Assembly (NCBI RefSeq): GCF_004137245.1
Contig: NZ_SDWS01000006.1
Coordinates: 276,826-340,825 of the forward strand
Length of the DNA: 64,000 bases
Direction of reading: 5' to 3'
From: Nocardioides glacieisoli
GTDB lineage: Bacteria; Actinomycetota; Actinomycetes; Propionibacteriales; Nocardioidaceae
Made by a program: the position numbers and the translations under genes. This document shows positions 35,201 through 42,622 of this stretch, piece after piece. Each line of letters begins with the position of its first letter. Within the stretch, counting starts at the first letter, position 1. The notes below the pieces were generated by a model. It was not told the origin of the DNA, did not search any database, and saw only the letters and a program-made list of their open reading frames with translations.

Positions 35201-38095
35201 GAAGGTGTCGAACGGGGCTGTCGAGGGCCTGTCGGTGCCTGCGGAAAGCGTGGCCGACAGGTTCGCGACGGACAGGGAAGCCGTACCCGGTCCGGTGCCG
35301 GTCGAGCGGCTGTCGCGGGCATGGCGCAGGGACACGCGGTACTCCTTGCCCACGTCCAGACCCTTGATGGTGCGGGTCATGTCACCGGCGGCGCCCACGG
35401 CGAGGTGGTAACCGGTGAGGCCGAGGCCACGCATGCCGGTCGCCCTTGCGCGGACCAGCTGGACCTCGCCGTCGACCCGCCACGGGGACATCCGTCCGCT
35501 ACCGGCCGCGACCTGGGCGGTGTCGGGGTACTGCGTCGCGGACTGCCAGCCATCGGGCAGGCGCGGGTACTCGAACTGGTCGACGACCACGGGCGTCGGG
35601 GTCTTCATCTTCACCTGTGGGTCGATCTGGACGATCTTCGCGAGAGAAGGCGTGCCACCGCTCCAGACGAACACCATGTAGGCGCCAGGAGGGGCGAAGT
35701 TGGCGTTCTGCGGGGTCGTGATGGTGGCCGAGCTGCCGTTCGGCGTGAACTCGAGCTCCTGGAAGTTCTGGTCGTTGTTGAAGCCGTGCGTCGCGGAGCC
35801 GTTGCGGACCAGGGTGACCCGCTCGACCGGCTTGTCGGACGTCAGCTCGAACGTGCCGTTGTACCCGACCTTGCTGGGCGCACTGGTGATGACCGGACGG
35901 GTCGCCGGCTCGTTGCCGTCGAAGAGGTACGACGGCGAGTAGTACTCGACGTCGGTGTAGTTGCGCGGGCCAGGGGCACCGCCACCGCCGACCATGATCC
36001 GCCCGTCGGGCAGGAGCAGCGACAGCGAGTGGTAGAGGCGCGCGTGCTCGTAGGGCACCTTGACCTCGCTCCACTGCTGGCCGCTGGGCGCGTCCGGGTT
36101 CCAGATCTCGGCGTTGGTGACGTAGCCGCCGTTCTCGTTGTTGTCGCGCGAGCCACCGGTGACCAGCACCTTGCCGTCGGGCATCACCACGGACGACGCC
36201 CAGTGGCGGGAGTACTTCATGGGGTCGGTCGGAGTCACGACCGGGTTGGCCGTACCGCCGGTGATGTCCACGGTGATACCGGCGCGCGCACCGACGGGGC
36301 CGCCGCCGTTGGCCCACCACCCGCCGCCGACCTGGAGGATCTTGCCGGGGCGGTACATGGTGGCGGTGGACGTCGCGCCCACCGGGTTGCCGAGAACGCC
36401 CTGGCTGCCGGTGCCGGCCCCGAGGGTGCCGCGCATGGTCACGGCGCCGTTGCCCCCGTCAGCCGACGGGTCGAGCTCGAACATCTGCGTGCCGGAAATG
36501 TTGAACACGTTGCCGTTGGTCGGGGCCACGAAGGCACGGGGATACCACCAGCGATTCTCGTCGGGGCCGTTGCCGGAACCGCCGTCACCGTAGGCCTGCG
36601 CACTGGTGGCGCCGGTGAGCAGCTTCCAGGAGCTGCCCTGCTCGGGCGTGTAGATCTCGGGGGTGAGCACGCCGGGGCCGCCCGGGCCACCCTGCAGCGA
36701 GCCACCCTGGACGACGACGGCGCCGCTGGGCAGGGTCGTACCGGTGGGGTACCACCGGGGGAAGTTCATCGGCGCCTCGTCGTTGAGACCGGAGGCGGTG
36801 GAGTAGCTCGTCACGCCGATCGCGGCGTCGTTGGGCGCATTGCCGCCGAGGCCGTCGTCACCACCGACAGTGAAGGTGGAGCGGCGCTGTGGCATCTGCA
36901 CCTGCATGGAGCAGAACAGGTCGGTGTAGGTCGCGTTGGGCAGCAGGCCCGACATCGCAGTGGCCACCGTCCTCACCACCGCTGGATCCCAGATGTCGAC
37001 CTGGCTCTGGCCGCCCTGGCTGACACAGCTGTTGCCGCTGAAGTCGTAGGGAGTGTTGTCCGTGCAGCCCGGGGTCGCGACGGAGCCGAAGGACTGGACC
37101 TTGCCGTCGGCCGTGAGGGCGGCGTTGATAGGGACCACCGGCCACGGAGTCACGGCACTCCAGCCACCCTGCTCGTCCTTCGCCGGCGGTGAGCAGTCGG
37201 CCGGAAGGAGGGCAGCCGAGTAGGCGAGGCCGTTGCGCAGCTGGGTGCGCACCAGGTCGTCGGCCTGGTTGTCGCCGGCGTTGGCACCGTCGTCGGCGGC
37301 GGTGTAGGCCGAGGCGTGGTGGCCCAGCGAGGTGTACCACGACCGACCCTGGTCGACGCTCTGGCACCACGTCACCGGGTGCGTGGTCCCTTCCTCGCCC
37401 GCGCGAGCACCCGGGGCGTACGACGACTCGTCGACCGACATGAGCGTGCGCACGTTGGCAGTCGGGTTGACGTCCCACTCGTACCACTCGTCGGTGTAGG
37501 ACAGCGACGAGGGCAGGCCCGCGGTCAACGGGCTGGCGGGGTCACTGACGCTGACGGTGCCGCGCTGGCCCCCTGCCGGCTCGGGGTGACCCGTCGCGGA
37601 CGCGCCGATGAGCTTGCGGTAGAAGGGGTTGACGTCGGCCTCGGTCTGGTCGGGGGACCAACCGGTGTAGTGGATGCCGACGAAGCCACCGCCGGCGCGG
37701 GTGTAGGACTCGAGAGCAGCCCGCTGCTCGGGGTTGAAGAGGACGCCGGCTGTGTGGGCGAAGACCAGGACGTCCTTGGTGGCCAGGTTCGCCGGGGTGA
37801 ACGCGGCCGCACTGGTGGTCTCCTGGATGTCGGCGACGGCCTGGGCCGGGTCGCCGGTGTTGTTGTCCAGGCCGTACTGGGCCGCGAGCGAGTTGGAGAG
37901 CTCCTTGACCGTCGCGCGGGTGTTGGCCACCGACCCGTGCACGCCGTCGCCGCTCGAGAAGAGCAGGACGCGCAGCACGTCGTCGTCGGCGGCGGCAGCC
38001 GCAGCCGGCGCGGTGCCGACTGCCACTGACAGTGGGAGGGCCACCGCGAGGGCGATGGTCGACGCCAGGAAGTGGCGTACGGATTGCAGTTTCAT
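32258..38095 (-). CDS. Secreted modular copper radical oxidase (galactose-oxidase type)
   Basis: A 1945-residue exported protein. Signal peptide to about 36; ThuA-like domain about 40-295 (VFAHTAGVLFN, GIHYTGW); beta-propeller oxidase about 310-830 with all galactose-oxidase copper-radical residues aligning by eye: Cys395 (DLFCSM), Tyr449 (RWYPTGTTL), Tyr688-His689 (RLYHSLSLLLPDG), His770 (ATHGFNND). Then a carbohydrate-binding-like region, LamG ~1000-1200, an Ig-like domain, LamG ~1300-1510, two tandem cadherin-like repeats ~1520-1720 and a basic Ig-like tail. Such enzymes oxidise primary alcohols or aldehydes to give H2O2. The ATG at 38095 follows AGGGAAA. Substrate unknown; a glycan is likely because of LamG modules. 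Confidence 0.92.
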   Translation of the reverse strand: MKLQSVRHFLASTIALAVALPLSVAVGTAPAAAAAADDDVLRVLLFSSGDGVHGSVANTRATVKELSNSLAAQYGLDNNTGDPAQAVADIQETTSAAAFTPANLATKDVLVFAHTAGVLFNPEQRAALESYTRAGGGFVGIHYTGWSPDQTEADVNPFYRKLIGASATGHPEPAGGQRGTVSVSDPASPLTAGLPSSLSYTDEWYEWDVNPTANVRTLMSVDESSYAPGARAGEEGTTHPVTWCQSVDQGRSWYTSLGHHASAYTAADDGANAGDNQADDLVRTQLRNGLAYSAALLPADCSPPAKDEQGGWSAVTPWPVVPINAALTADGKVQSFGSVATPGCTDNTPYDFSGNSCVSQGGQSQVDIWDPAVVRTVATAMSGLLPNATYTDLFCSMQVQMPQRRSTFTVGGDDGLGGNAPNDAAIGVTSYSTASGLNDEAPMNFPRWYPTGTTLPSGAVVVQGGSLQGGPGGPGVLTPEIYTPEQGSSWKLLTGATSAQAYGDGGSGNGPDENRWWYPRAFVAPTNGNVFNISGTQMFELDPSADGGNGAVTMRGTLGAGTGSQGVLGNPVGATSTATMYRPGKILQVGGGWWANGGGPVGARAGITVDITGGTANPVVTPTDPMKYSRHWASSVVMPDGKVLVTGGSRDNNENGGYVTNAEIWNPDAPSGQQWSEVKVPYEHARLYHSLSLLLPDGRIMVGGGGAPGPRNYTDVEYYSPSYLFDGNEPATRPVITSAPSKVGYNGTFELTSDKPVERVTLVRNGSATHGFNNDQNFQELEFTPNGSSATITTPQNANFAPPGAYMVFVWSGGTPSLAKIVQIDPQVKMKTPTPVVVDQFEYPRLPDGWQSATQYPDTAQVAAGSGRMSPWRVDGEVQLVRARATGMRGLGLTGYHLAVGAAGDMTRTIKGLDVGKEYRVSLRHARDSRSTGTGPGTASLSVANLSATLSAGTDRPSTAPFDTFVGTFTATARQQDLTITGGGSGAGLVIDNLVVVGNGPGAADPDVAYAFEEGAGQTAANTGSDITVGPATLTGTTTWNASGVRGGAVDLLGGDNTNAVDLPDNVLKGATDFSTSFWVRPDVQPTNWAGLFHIGTGSGNTGGYFQIQTETRADGDTGLAATFKAPGLASPTNPEERIRATPARDLSLNTWNHVAFTRAGATGTLYLNGVQIAQRTDLTVELPEVGANTENNWLGRNGFPDAPLNGQMDDVRLYAAALTSADIAGMYADGTALDTTTTVSVSPESPSPFGEPVTVSATVKDSANANPTGTAELWIDGARQGSAVAVAAGSVTFPAVTLPPKTYQIEVRFTAGTGWRDSTKTVSHTVARPPVGEGVPVHYKFDEGTGTTSVNSGSDPAIGNAVLQGNAGWVASAKYGAGVNLPGDGHVNLPNDITFGMTTEATVSTWIRPTNLPNWTTHVQIGKNTSEFLLLQSETENGTRGFAATLRKNDGEQYRIQLPGTTDLPLNQWTHVVVTLGPSPTGGGTTGKIYFNGVLQNGGTRDNIPVSIGDIGEGGTTANFLGNTSWPDPRPTEQQDDFRLYGYELDAAEVLALFNGTTNVAPAGVADSYSTVQDVPLSIAAPGVLGNDTDAEGNALTAGDVTQPAHGVVSLAANGSFTYVPDEGYAGPDTFTYKANDGTSTSAATTVTITVEEVVAPPNTEPVAEGDAYSTVSGEALALAAPGVMTNDTDADGDALTATRTSTPVNGAVSLQADGSFTYTPDNGFVGKDQFTYTVSDGTDTSAPATVTITVKPAGGTGGGPLTSAVAGASAPFTYGKLGTVVASVAPAAATGTVEVLTGNDLIASGALASGRATLVLPAKSLPPGTHQLTLRYIGDGGHKASSSTVEVTVDKVVPRMTVKAPSKVKKGTAPKVRVVLRAPDDVPVTGTVSIAIKGGKTLTRELDGERVVVKLPQVRKKTKLTVTYQGSGLAESVTDKVIIRIRR

Positions 38096-38188
38096 CAACG
38101 TTTCCCTAGGGCTCGGCGGTGCGGAGCTCGGCGGGCGGCGGGTGCGGTCTGCGCTCACGAGACGGAGTGAAGGTATGACGACGATCAC

Positions 38189-38207
38189 ACAGAGTCAAGA
38201 ACTCTGT
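38189..38207. promoter_or_regulatory. Inverted repeat upstream of the copper oxidase
   Basis: ACAGAGT and ACTCTGT flank CAAGA, a perfect 19-base inverted repeat about 95 bases before the oxidase start. A second, looser repeat TGAACC...GGTTCA lies at 38217-38240. Either could be an operator or part of the promoter of the oxidase gene. Confidence 0.45.
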
Positions 38208-38255
38208 CCATGTTGTTGAACCCTTTTACCAAGAGGTTCACATACATGAAGCAGA

Positions 38256-38296
38256 CCTGGGCGGCCGAGTCCCCCGCACGGGGTCGACCGCCCAGG
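38256..38296 (-). terminator. Nested hairpin after kdgK
   Basis: CCTGGGCGG (38256-38264) pairs with CCGCCCAGG (38288-38296), and inside it CCCC pairs with GGGG around GCAC. The stem lies 20 bases after the kdgK stop on the minus strand and fits a terminator of the uronate operon. Confidence 0.55.
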
Positions 38297-38315
38297 CCTG
38301 GCCTGGGGGTGGGTG

Positions 38316-39413
38316 CTAGCGGCGCACGCGCGCGCTGCCGCCACCGGCGAGCGCGCGCACCTCGTCGCGGGTCGCCATGGAGGTGTCGCCGGGCGTGGTC
38401 ATCGCCAGCGCGCCGTGGGCGGCCCCGAGCTCGAGGCACTGCTGCAGGGGCTCGCCCTCGAGCAGGCCGAAGACGAGACCGGACGCGAAGCCGTCGCCGC
38501 CGCCCACGCGGTCGAAGATGCCGAGGTGGTCGCGCGGCGTGGAGGCCAGCACGCCGGTCTCCGGCGACCACGCGATCGCCTGCCAGTCGTTGTCGCTGGC
38601 GGTGTGGACGGTGCGCAGCGTCGTGGCGATCACCTTGAACCACGGCATCTTCTCCGCGACGGTCGCGACCATCGCCTCGAAGCTGTCCATCGGCAGCGTG
38701 CTGAGGTGCTCGTCGACGTGGGCGACCTCGAAGCCGAGCGCGGCGGTGAAGTCCTCCTCGTTGCCGATCATCACGTCGACGTGCCCGGCCAGCCGGGTGT
38801 TGACGTCACGGGCGAACTCGGTGCCGCCGATCCCGGCCCAGAGGCTGGGGCGGTAGTTGAGGTCGAAGGACACGACGGTGCCGTGCTTCTGCGCGGCCGC
38901 CATCGCCTCCTCGGCGACCGCCGCGGCGTTCTCGGACAGCGCGGCGTAGATGCCGCCCGTGTGCAGCCAGCGGACCCCGCGACGACCGAACAGGTCGTCC
39001 CAGTCGATCGTCCCCGGCCTCATGTGCGCGATCGCGGTGTTGGCCCGGTCGGAGACCCCGACCGCACCCCGGACGCCATAGCCCCGCTCGGTGAAGTTGA
39101 GTCCGTTGCGGACGGTGCGGCCGATGCCGTCGTAGGGCTCCCAGCGGATCAGCGAGGTGTCGACACCGCCCTGCATGACGAGGTTCTCGACCAGGCGGCC
39201 GATCTCGTTGTCGGCGAGGGCGGTGACCACGCCGGCGCGCAGGCCGAACACCTTGCGCATGCCGCGGGCGACGTTGTACTCACCGCCGCCCTCCCACGCC
39301 TCGAACCGGCGGGCGGTGCGGATCCGCCCCTCCCCCGGGTCGAGCCGGAGCATCACCTCGCCGAGCGCGACGATGTCGAGCTCGCACTCCTCCGCGGGAC
39401 GTGTCTCGATCAT
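38316..39413 (-). CDS. kdgK: 2-keto-3-deoxygluconate kinase (PfkB family)
   Basis: A 365-residue ribokinase-family kinase. Phosphorylates 2-keto-3-deoxygluconate to KDPG with ATP. The N-terminal LGEVMLRLDPGEGRI and EGGGEYNVARGM (substrate-binding GG motif) and the C-terminal DRVGGGDGFASGL, containing the catalytic Asp, are typical. ATG at 39413 overlaps the KDPG aldolase stop by four bases (39410-39413). Last gene of the uronate operon. It is longer than E. coli KdgK (~310 residues) by about 50 residues. Confidence 0.9.
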   Translation of the reverse strand: MIETRPAEECELDIVALGEVMLRLDPGEGRIRTARRFEAWEGGGEYNVARGMRKVFGLRAGVVTALADNEIGRLVENLVMQGGVDTSLIRWEPYDGIGRTVRNGLNFTERGYGVRGAVGVSDRANTAIAHMRPGTIDWDDLFGRRGVRWLHTGGIYAALSENAAAVAEEAMAAAQKHGTVVSFDLNYRPSLWAGIGGTEFARDVNTRLAGHVDVMIGNEEDFTAALGFEVAHVDEHLSTLPMDSFEAMVATVAEKMPWFKVIATTLRTVHTASDNDWQAIAWSPETGVLASTPRDHLGIFDRVGGGDGFASGLVFGLLEGEPLQQCLELGAAHGALAMTTPGDTSMATRDEVRALAGGGSARVRR

Positions 39414-40045
39414 GCGGGTGCTCCTTGCGCGTAGAGGGCGGTCGAGGCGGCGCAGCGGGTCGCGACCTCGTCCCAGCGGCCGTCCTTCAGCAGGTCGCCG
39501 GCCACCATCCAGCTGCCGCCGACGGCGGCGACGGACGGGTGCTCGAGGTAGGCAGGCGCGCTCTCGACGGTGATCCCTCCGGTGGGCATGAAGCGCACCT
39601 GGGGGAAGGCGGCGGCCAGTGCCTTGATCGTCGCGAGGCCGCCATTGGCCTCGGCCGGGAAGAACTTCACGGTGTCGAGGCCGAGGTCCAGGGCCTGCAT
39701 GATCTCGCTCGGCGTGCTGATCCCGGGCACGACGGGCACGCCCGCCTCCTGGCAGCGTCGTACGACGGACGTGCTGAGGCCCGGCGAGACCACGAAGCGG
39801 GCACCCGCCTCGAGCGCCTCGTCGACCTGGCGCGCCGTGAGGACCGTGCCGGCACCGACGACCAGGTCGTCGCGCTCGGCGAGGCGCCGCAGCACCATCG
39901 CGGCCTCGGGCGTGCGGAAGGTCGCCTCGGCGACCGGGAGGCCACCCTCGACGAGGGCGGCTCCCAGCGCGTCGGCCTTGGCTGGGTCGTCCAGGACGAC
40001 CACCGGCACGATCCGGTGGCCCCCCAGGACGTCTGTGGGGTTCAC
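39410..40045 (-). CDS. eda: 2-keto-3-deoxy-6-phosphogluconate aldolase
   Basis: A 211-residue class I aldolase cleaving KDPG to pyruvate and glyceraldehyde-3-phosphate. Catalytic Glu40 (VAEATFRTPEA) and Schiff-base Lys127 (TVKFFPAEANGG) are in the family positions. The GTG at 40045 starts the protein as in relatives; a frame open to 41479 is a shadow of the aldehyde dehydrogenase. It follows the kdgK-controlled step directly and overlaps its start by four bases. Confidence 0.93.
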   Translation of the reverse strand: MNPTDVLGGHRIVPVVVLDDPAKADALGAALVEGGLPVAEATFRTPEAAMVLRRLAERDDLVVGAGTVLTARQVDEALEAGARFVVSPGLSTSVVRRCQEAGVPVVPGISTPSEIMQALDLGLDTVKFFPAEANGGLATIKALAAAFPQVRFMPTGGITVESAPAYLEHPSVAAVGGSWMVAGDLLKDGRWDEVATRCAASTALYAQGAPA

Positions 40046-40065
40046 GGTGCGACTGGACCCTTCGA

Positions 40066-41553
40066 TCAACGGAGCTCGGCGATGACGGTCTTGAGCTCGG
40101 TGTAGTCGTCGAGGCCGAACGAGCCGAGCTCGCGACCCCAGCCCGACTGCTTGAACCCACCGCGCGGCAGGGTCACGTCGTCGGCGTGCCAGGTGTTGAG
40201 CCACACCGTGCCGGCGCGCAGCTTGCTGCCGACGCGGTGGGCGGTGCCGATGTCCTTGGACCAGACGCCGGCGGCGAGGCCGTAGACCGTGTTGTTGGCG
40301 GCGGCGACGACCTCGTCCTCGGTGTCGAACGGGATCGCGGTGATGACCGGGCCGAAGATCTCGTCGGTCTGCACCGCCATCTGCTCGGTGACGTCGGTGA
40401 TGAGCGTCGGGGAGAAGAAGTAGCCCTTGTCGGCGGCCGGGTCGGGGCTTCCGGCGGCCAGGGTGGCGCCGTCGGCGACCGCGCCGCGGACGTAGCCCAT
40501 GACCTTCTCGTGCTGCTCCTGCGAGACCAGCGGGCCCATCGTGGTCGCCGGGTCGAAGGCGTCGCCGACGCGGATCGCCTTGGCCGCCTCGGCGACGCCG
40601 GCGATGACCTCGTCGAAGACGTCGCGCTGGACGTAGAGCCGCGAGCCGTTGACGCAGCACTGGCCCTCGTTGAAGTAGCCGGCGAGGGCGGCGCCGGCGA
40701 TGGCGGCCTCCAGGTCGGCGTCGTTGAAGATGATGTTGGGGGCCTTGCCGCCGAGCTCGAGCGAGACCTTCTTGAGGTTCTTCGAGGCACCGGCCGCGAT
40801 CTTCTTGCCGACCTCGGTGCTGCCGGTGAAGGCGACCTTGTCGACGTCGAAGTGGTCGACGAGGGCAGCGCCGGCGTCGCCGAAGCCGGGCAGGATGTTG
40901 ACGACACCGGCGGGGACGCCGGCCTCGAGCAGCAGCTGGCCGAGGTAGAGCGCGGTGAGCGGCGTCTGCTCGGCGGGCTTGAGCACCACGGTGTTGCCGG
41001 CGGTGATCGAGGGGATGATCTTGAAGGCGGCCATCGTCAGCGGGAAGTTCCACGGGACGATGCCGGCGACGACGCCGATCGCCTCGCGGCGGGTGTAGGC
41101 GTGGAACTCGCGGCCCGGCACCGACATCGGGATCGTGGTGCCCTCCATCTTGGTGGCCCAGCCGGCGAAGTAGCGGAACAGCTCGGCCGCGACGCCGACG
41201 TCGCCGCGCGCGGACGCGAGGGACTTGCCGTTGTCCAGAGACTCGAGCTGGGCGAACTCCTCGGCCCGCTCGTCGATCGCGTCGCCGATGCGCCACAGCA
41301 GGTGGGAGCGCTCGCGCGGGGTCATCCGCTGCCACGGCGAGCCGGCCTCGAAGGCGTTGCGGGCGGCGACGACCGCCCGGTCGGCGTCCACGGCCGAGGC
41401 CTGGGCGACCTTCACGAGCACGTCCTCGGTGGCGGGGTTGACGGTGTCGAAGGTCTGGCCGTCCTTCGCGTCGACCCACTCGCCGTCGATCAGCAGCTGC
41501 CGGGGCGAGGAGAGGAACGAGGAGACGGCGGGGAGGAGCTGGGACTCGGACAT
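40066..41553 (-). CDS. NAD(P)-dependent aldehyde dehydrogenase
   Basis: A 495-residue aldehyde dehydrogenase. Key residues: Asn169 (VPWNFPLTM), Lys192 (VLKPAEQTPLT), Glu266 (LELGGKAPN) and catalytic Cys300 (GQCC). It belongs to the broad betaine/phenylacetaldehyde-type class, so its aldehyde is not fixed by sequence. In this operon, between the ABC transporter and the KDPG aldolase, it may oxidise an aldehyde of a uronate or aldose pathway, for example a sugar- or galactose-oxidase-derived aldehyde. Full length, 21 bases before the aldolase start. Confidence 0.9.
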   Translation of the reverse strand: MSESQLLPAVSSFLSSPRQLLIDGEWVDAKDGQTFDTVNPATEDVLVKVAQASAVDADRAVVAARNAFEAGSPWQRMTPRERSHLLWRIGDAIDERAEEFAQLESLDNGKSLASARGDVGVAAELFRYFAGWATKMEGTTIPMSVPGREFHAYTRREAIGVVAGIVPWNFPLTMAAFKIIPSITAGNTVVLKPAEQTPLTALYLGQLLLEAGVPAGVVNILPGFGDAGAALVDHFDVDKVAFTGSTEVGKKIAAGASKNLKKVSLELGGKAPNIIFNDADLEAAIAGAALAGYFNEGQCCVNGSRLYVQRDVFDEVIAGVAEAAKAIRVGDAFDPATTMGPLVSQEQHEKVMGYVRGAVADGATLAAGSPDPAADKGYFFSPTLITDVTEQMAVQTDEIFGPVITAIPFDTEDEVVAAANNTVYGLAAGVWSKDIGTAHRVGSKLRAGTVWLNTWHADDVTLPRGGFKQSGWGRELGSFGLDDYTELKTVIAELR

Positions 41554-41613
41554 GAGAGGCCTTCCGGTGCAGGGTGTTCAGGGTGGTCGTACGTCAGGGG
41601 GCTGGGGACTCGG

Positions 41614-42621
41614 CTACTTGATGATCAGCACCTTGGATCGGTCCAGGGTGAGCGCGACGGCGGCGACGATGATCGCGCCGTAGAGGATCTGCTCCCAGGC
41701 CGACGGGACGCCGACGATCGGCAGGCCGACGCGCAGCAGCGTCACCACGAGGGCACCGGCGAGGCTGCGCCACAGGGAGCCGTGGCCCCCGGTGATCGCC
41801 GTACCGCCGACCACGATGGCCGCGACCGCGGGCAGGAGCAGGTTGTCGGCCATCGTCGGGCTGCCGCTGAAGTTGCGGGAGGCGAGCATGACGGCGGCGA
41901 GGCCGGCGCAGGCGCCGGAGACGGTGAAGGCGGCGACCTTGACCGCGTCGACGGGCGTGCCGGCCAGGCGCGCGGCCGACTCGGAGTAGCCGGTCGCGCG
42001 GACGAAGCTCTCGAGGGGCGTCAGCTTGATGATCAGCGAGATCACCGCGACCACGAGCAGCGCCACGAAGAACGACATCGGGAGGTAGCCGGCGACGTAG
42101 AGGTTGAGCCACCCGGTGGCGTCGCGGTCGATCACGCGGATCGGTCCGGCGTCCGAGATGACGAGGGCGACCGCGGAGAAGATGCTCATGCCGCCGAGCG
42201 TGACGACGAACGACGGGATCCTCAGGACCACGTGGGCGATGCCCTGGACCGCACCGATGGCCCCGGCCGCGGCGACGGCCACGAGGATCGTGAGCCCGCC
42301 GAGGTCGGGCAGCCACATCGCGAAGAACACCGTGGAGAGCGAGCAGAGCGCCGCGATCGAGAGGTCGATGCCGCCGCACAGGACGACCAGCGTGGCGCCC
42401 GCGGCGAGGACGACGAGCGGCGCAGAGGTGCGGACCGCGGCGGTGAGGCTGCGCTGGGTCAGGAAGTCCGGGTCGGCGATCGTCAGCGCCGCGAGCAGCG
42501 CGACGAGCGCGATGACCGGCATGAACGACGTGACGCGCTGGGCGGCGGTGGGGGCGCCCGTGACGACGGCCGGCTCGGCGGCCGGGTTCGATGCAGGCTC
42601 GGTGATGACGGGGGTGCTCAT
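41614..42621 (-). CDS. Sugar ABC transporter permease (RbsC type), second copy
   Basis: A 335-residue integral membrane permease. Hydrophobic throughout with the BPD_transp_2 pattern: LCGGIDLSIAALCSLSTVF, RIPSFVVTLGGMSI, and AIVVGGTAITGGHGSLWRSL. About nine to ten helices. ATG at 42621 is chosen; it lies one base after the ATPase stop (42623). It works with the first permease (44176), the ATPase and the substrate-binding protein at 45192. Confidence 0.92.
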   Translation of the reverse strand: MSTPVITEPASNPAAEPAVVTGAPTAAQRVTSFMPVIALVALLAALTIADPDFLTQRSLTAAVRTSAPLVVLAAGATLVVLCGGIDLSIAALCSLSTVFFAMWLPDLGGLTILVAVAAAGAIGAVQGIAHVVLRIPSFVVTLGGMSIFSAVALVISDAGPIRVIDRDATGWLNLYVAGYLPMSFFVALLVVAVISLIIKLTPLESFVRATGYSESAARLAGTPVDAVKVAAFTVSGACAGLAAVMLASRNFSGSPTMADNLLLPAVAAIVVGGTAITGGHGSLWRSLAGALVVTLLRVGLPIVGVPSAWEQILYGAIIVAAVALTLDRSKVLIIK

Positions 42622-42622
42622 G

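Noticed and set aside
31862..37192. A 1776-codon open frame opposite the copper oxidase
   Set aside because: It mirrors the large oxidase gene, has no recognisable domain and has Arg/Val/Gly-rich composition typical of antisense frames in high-GC DNA.
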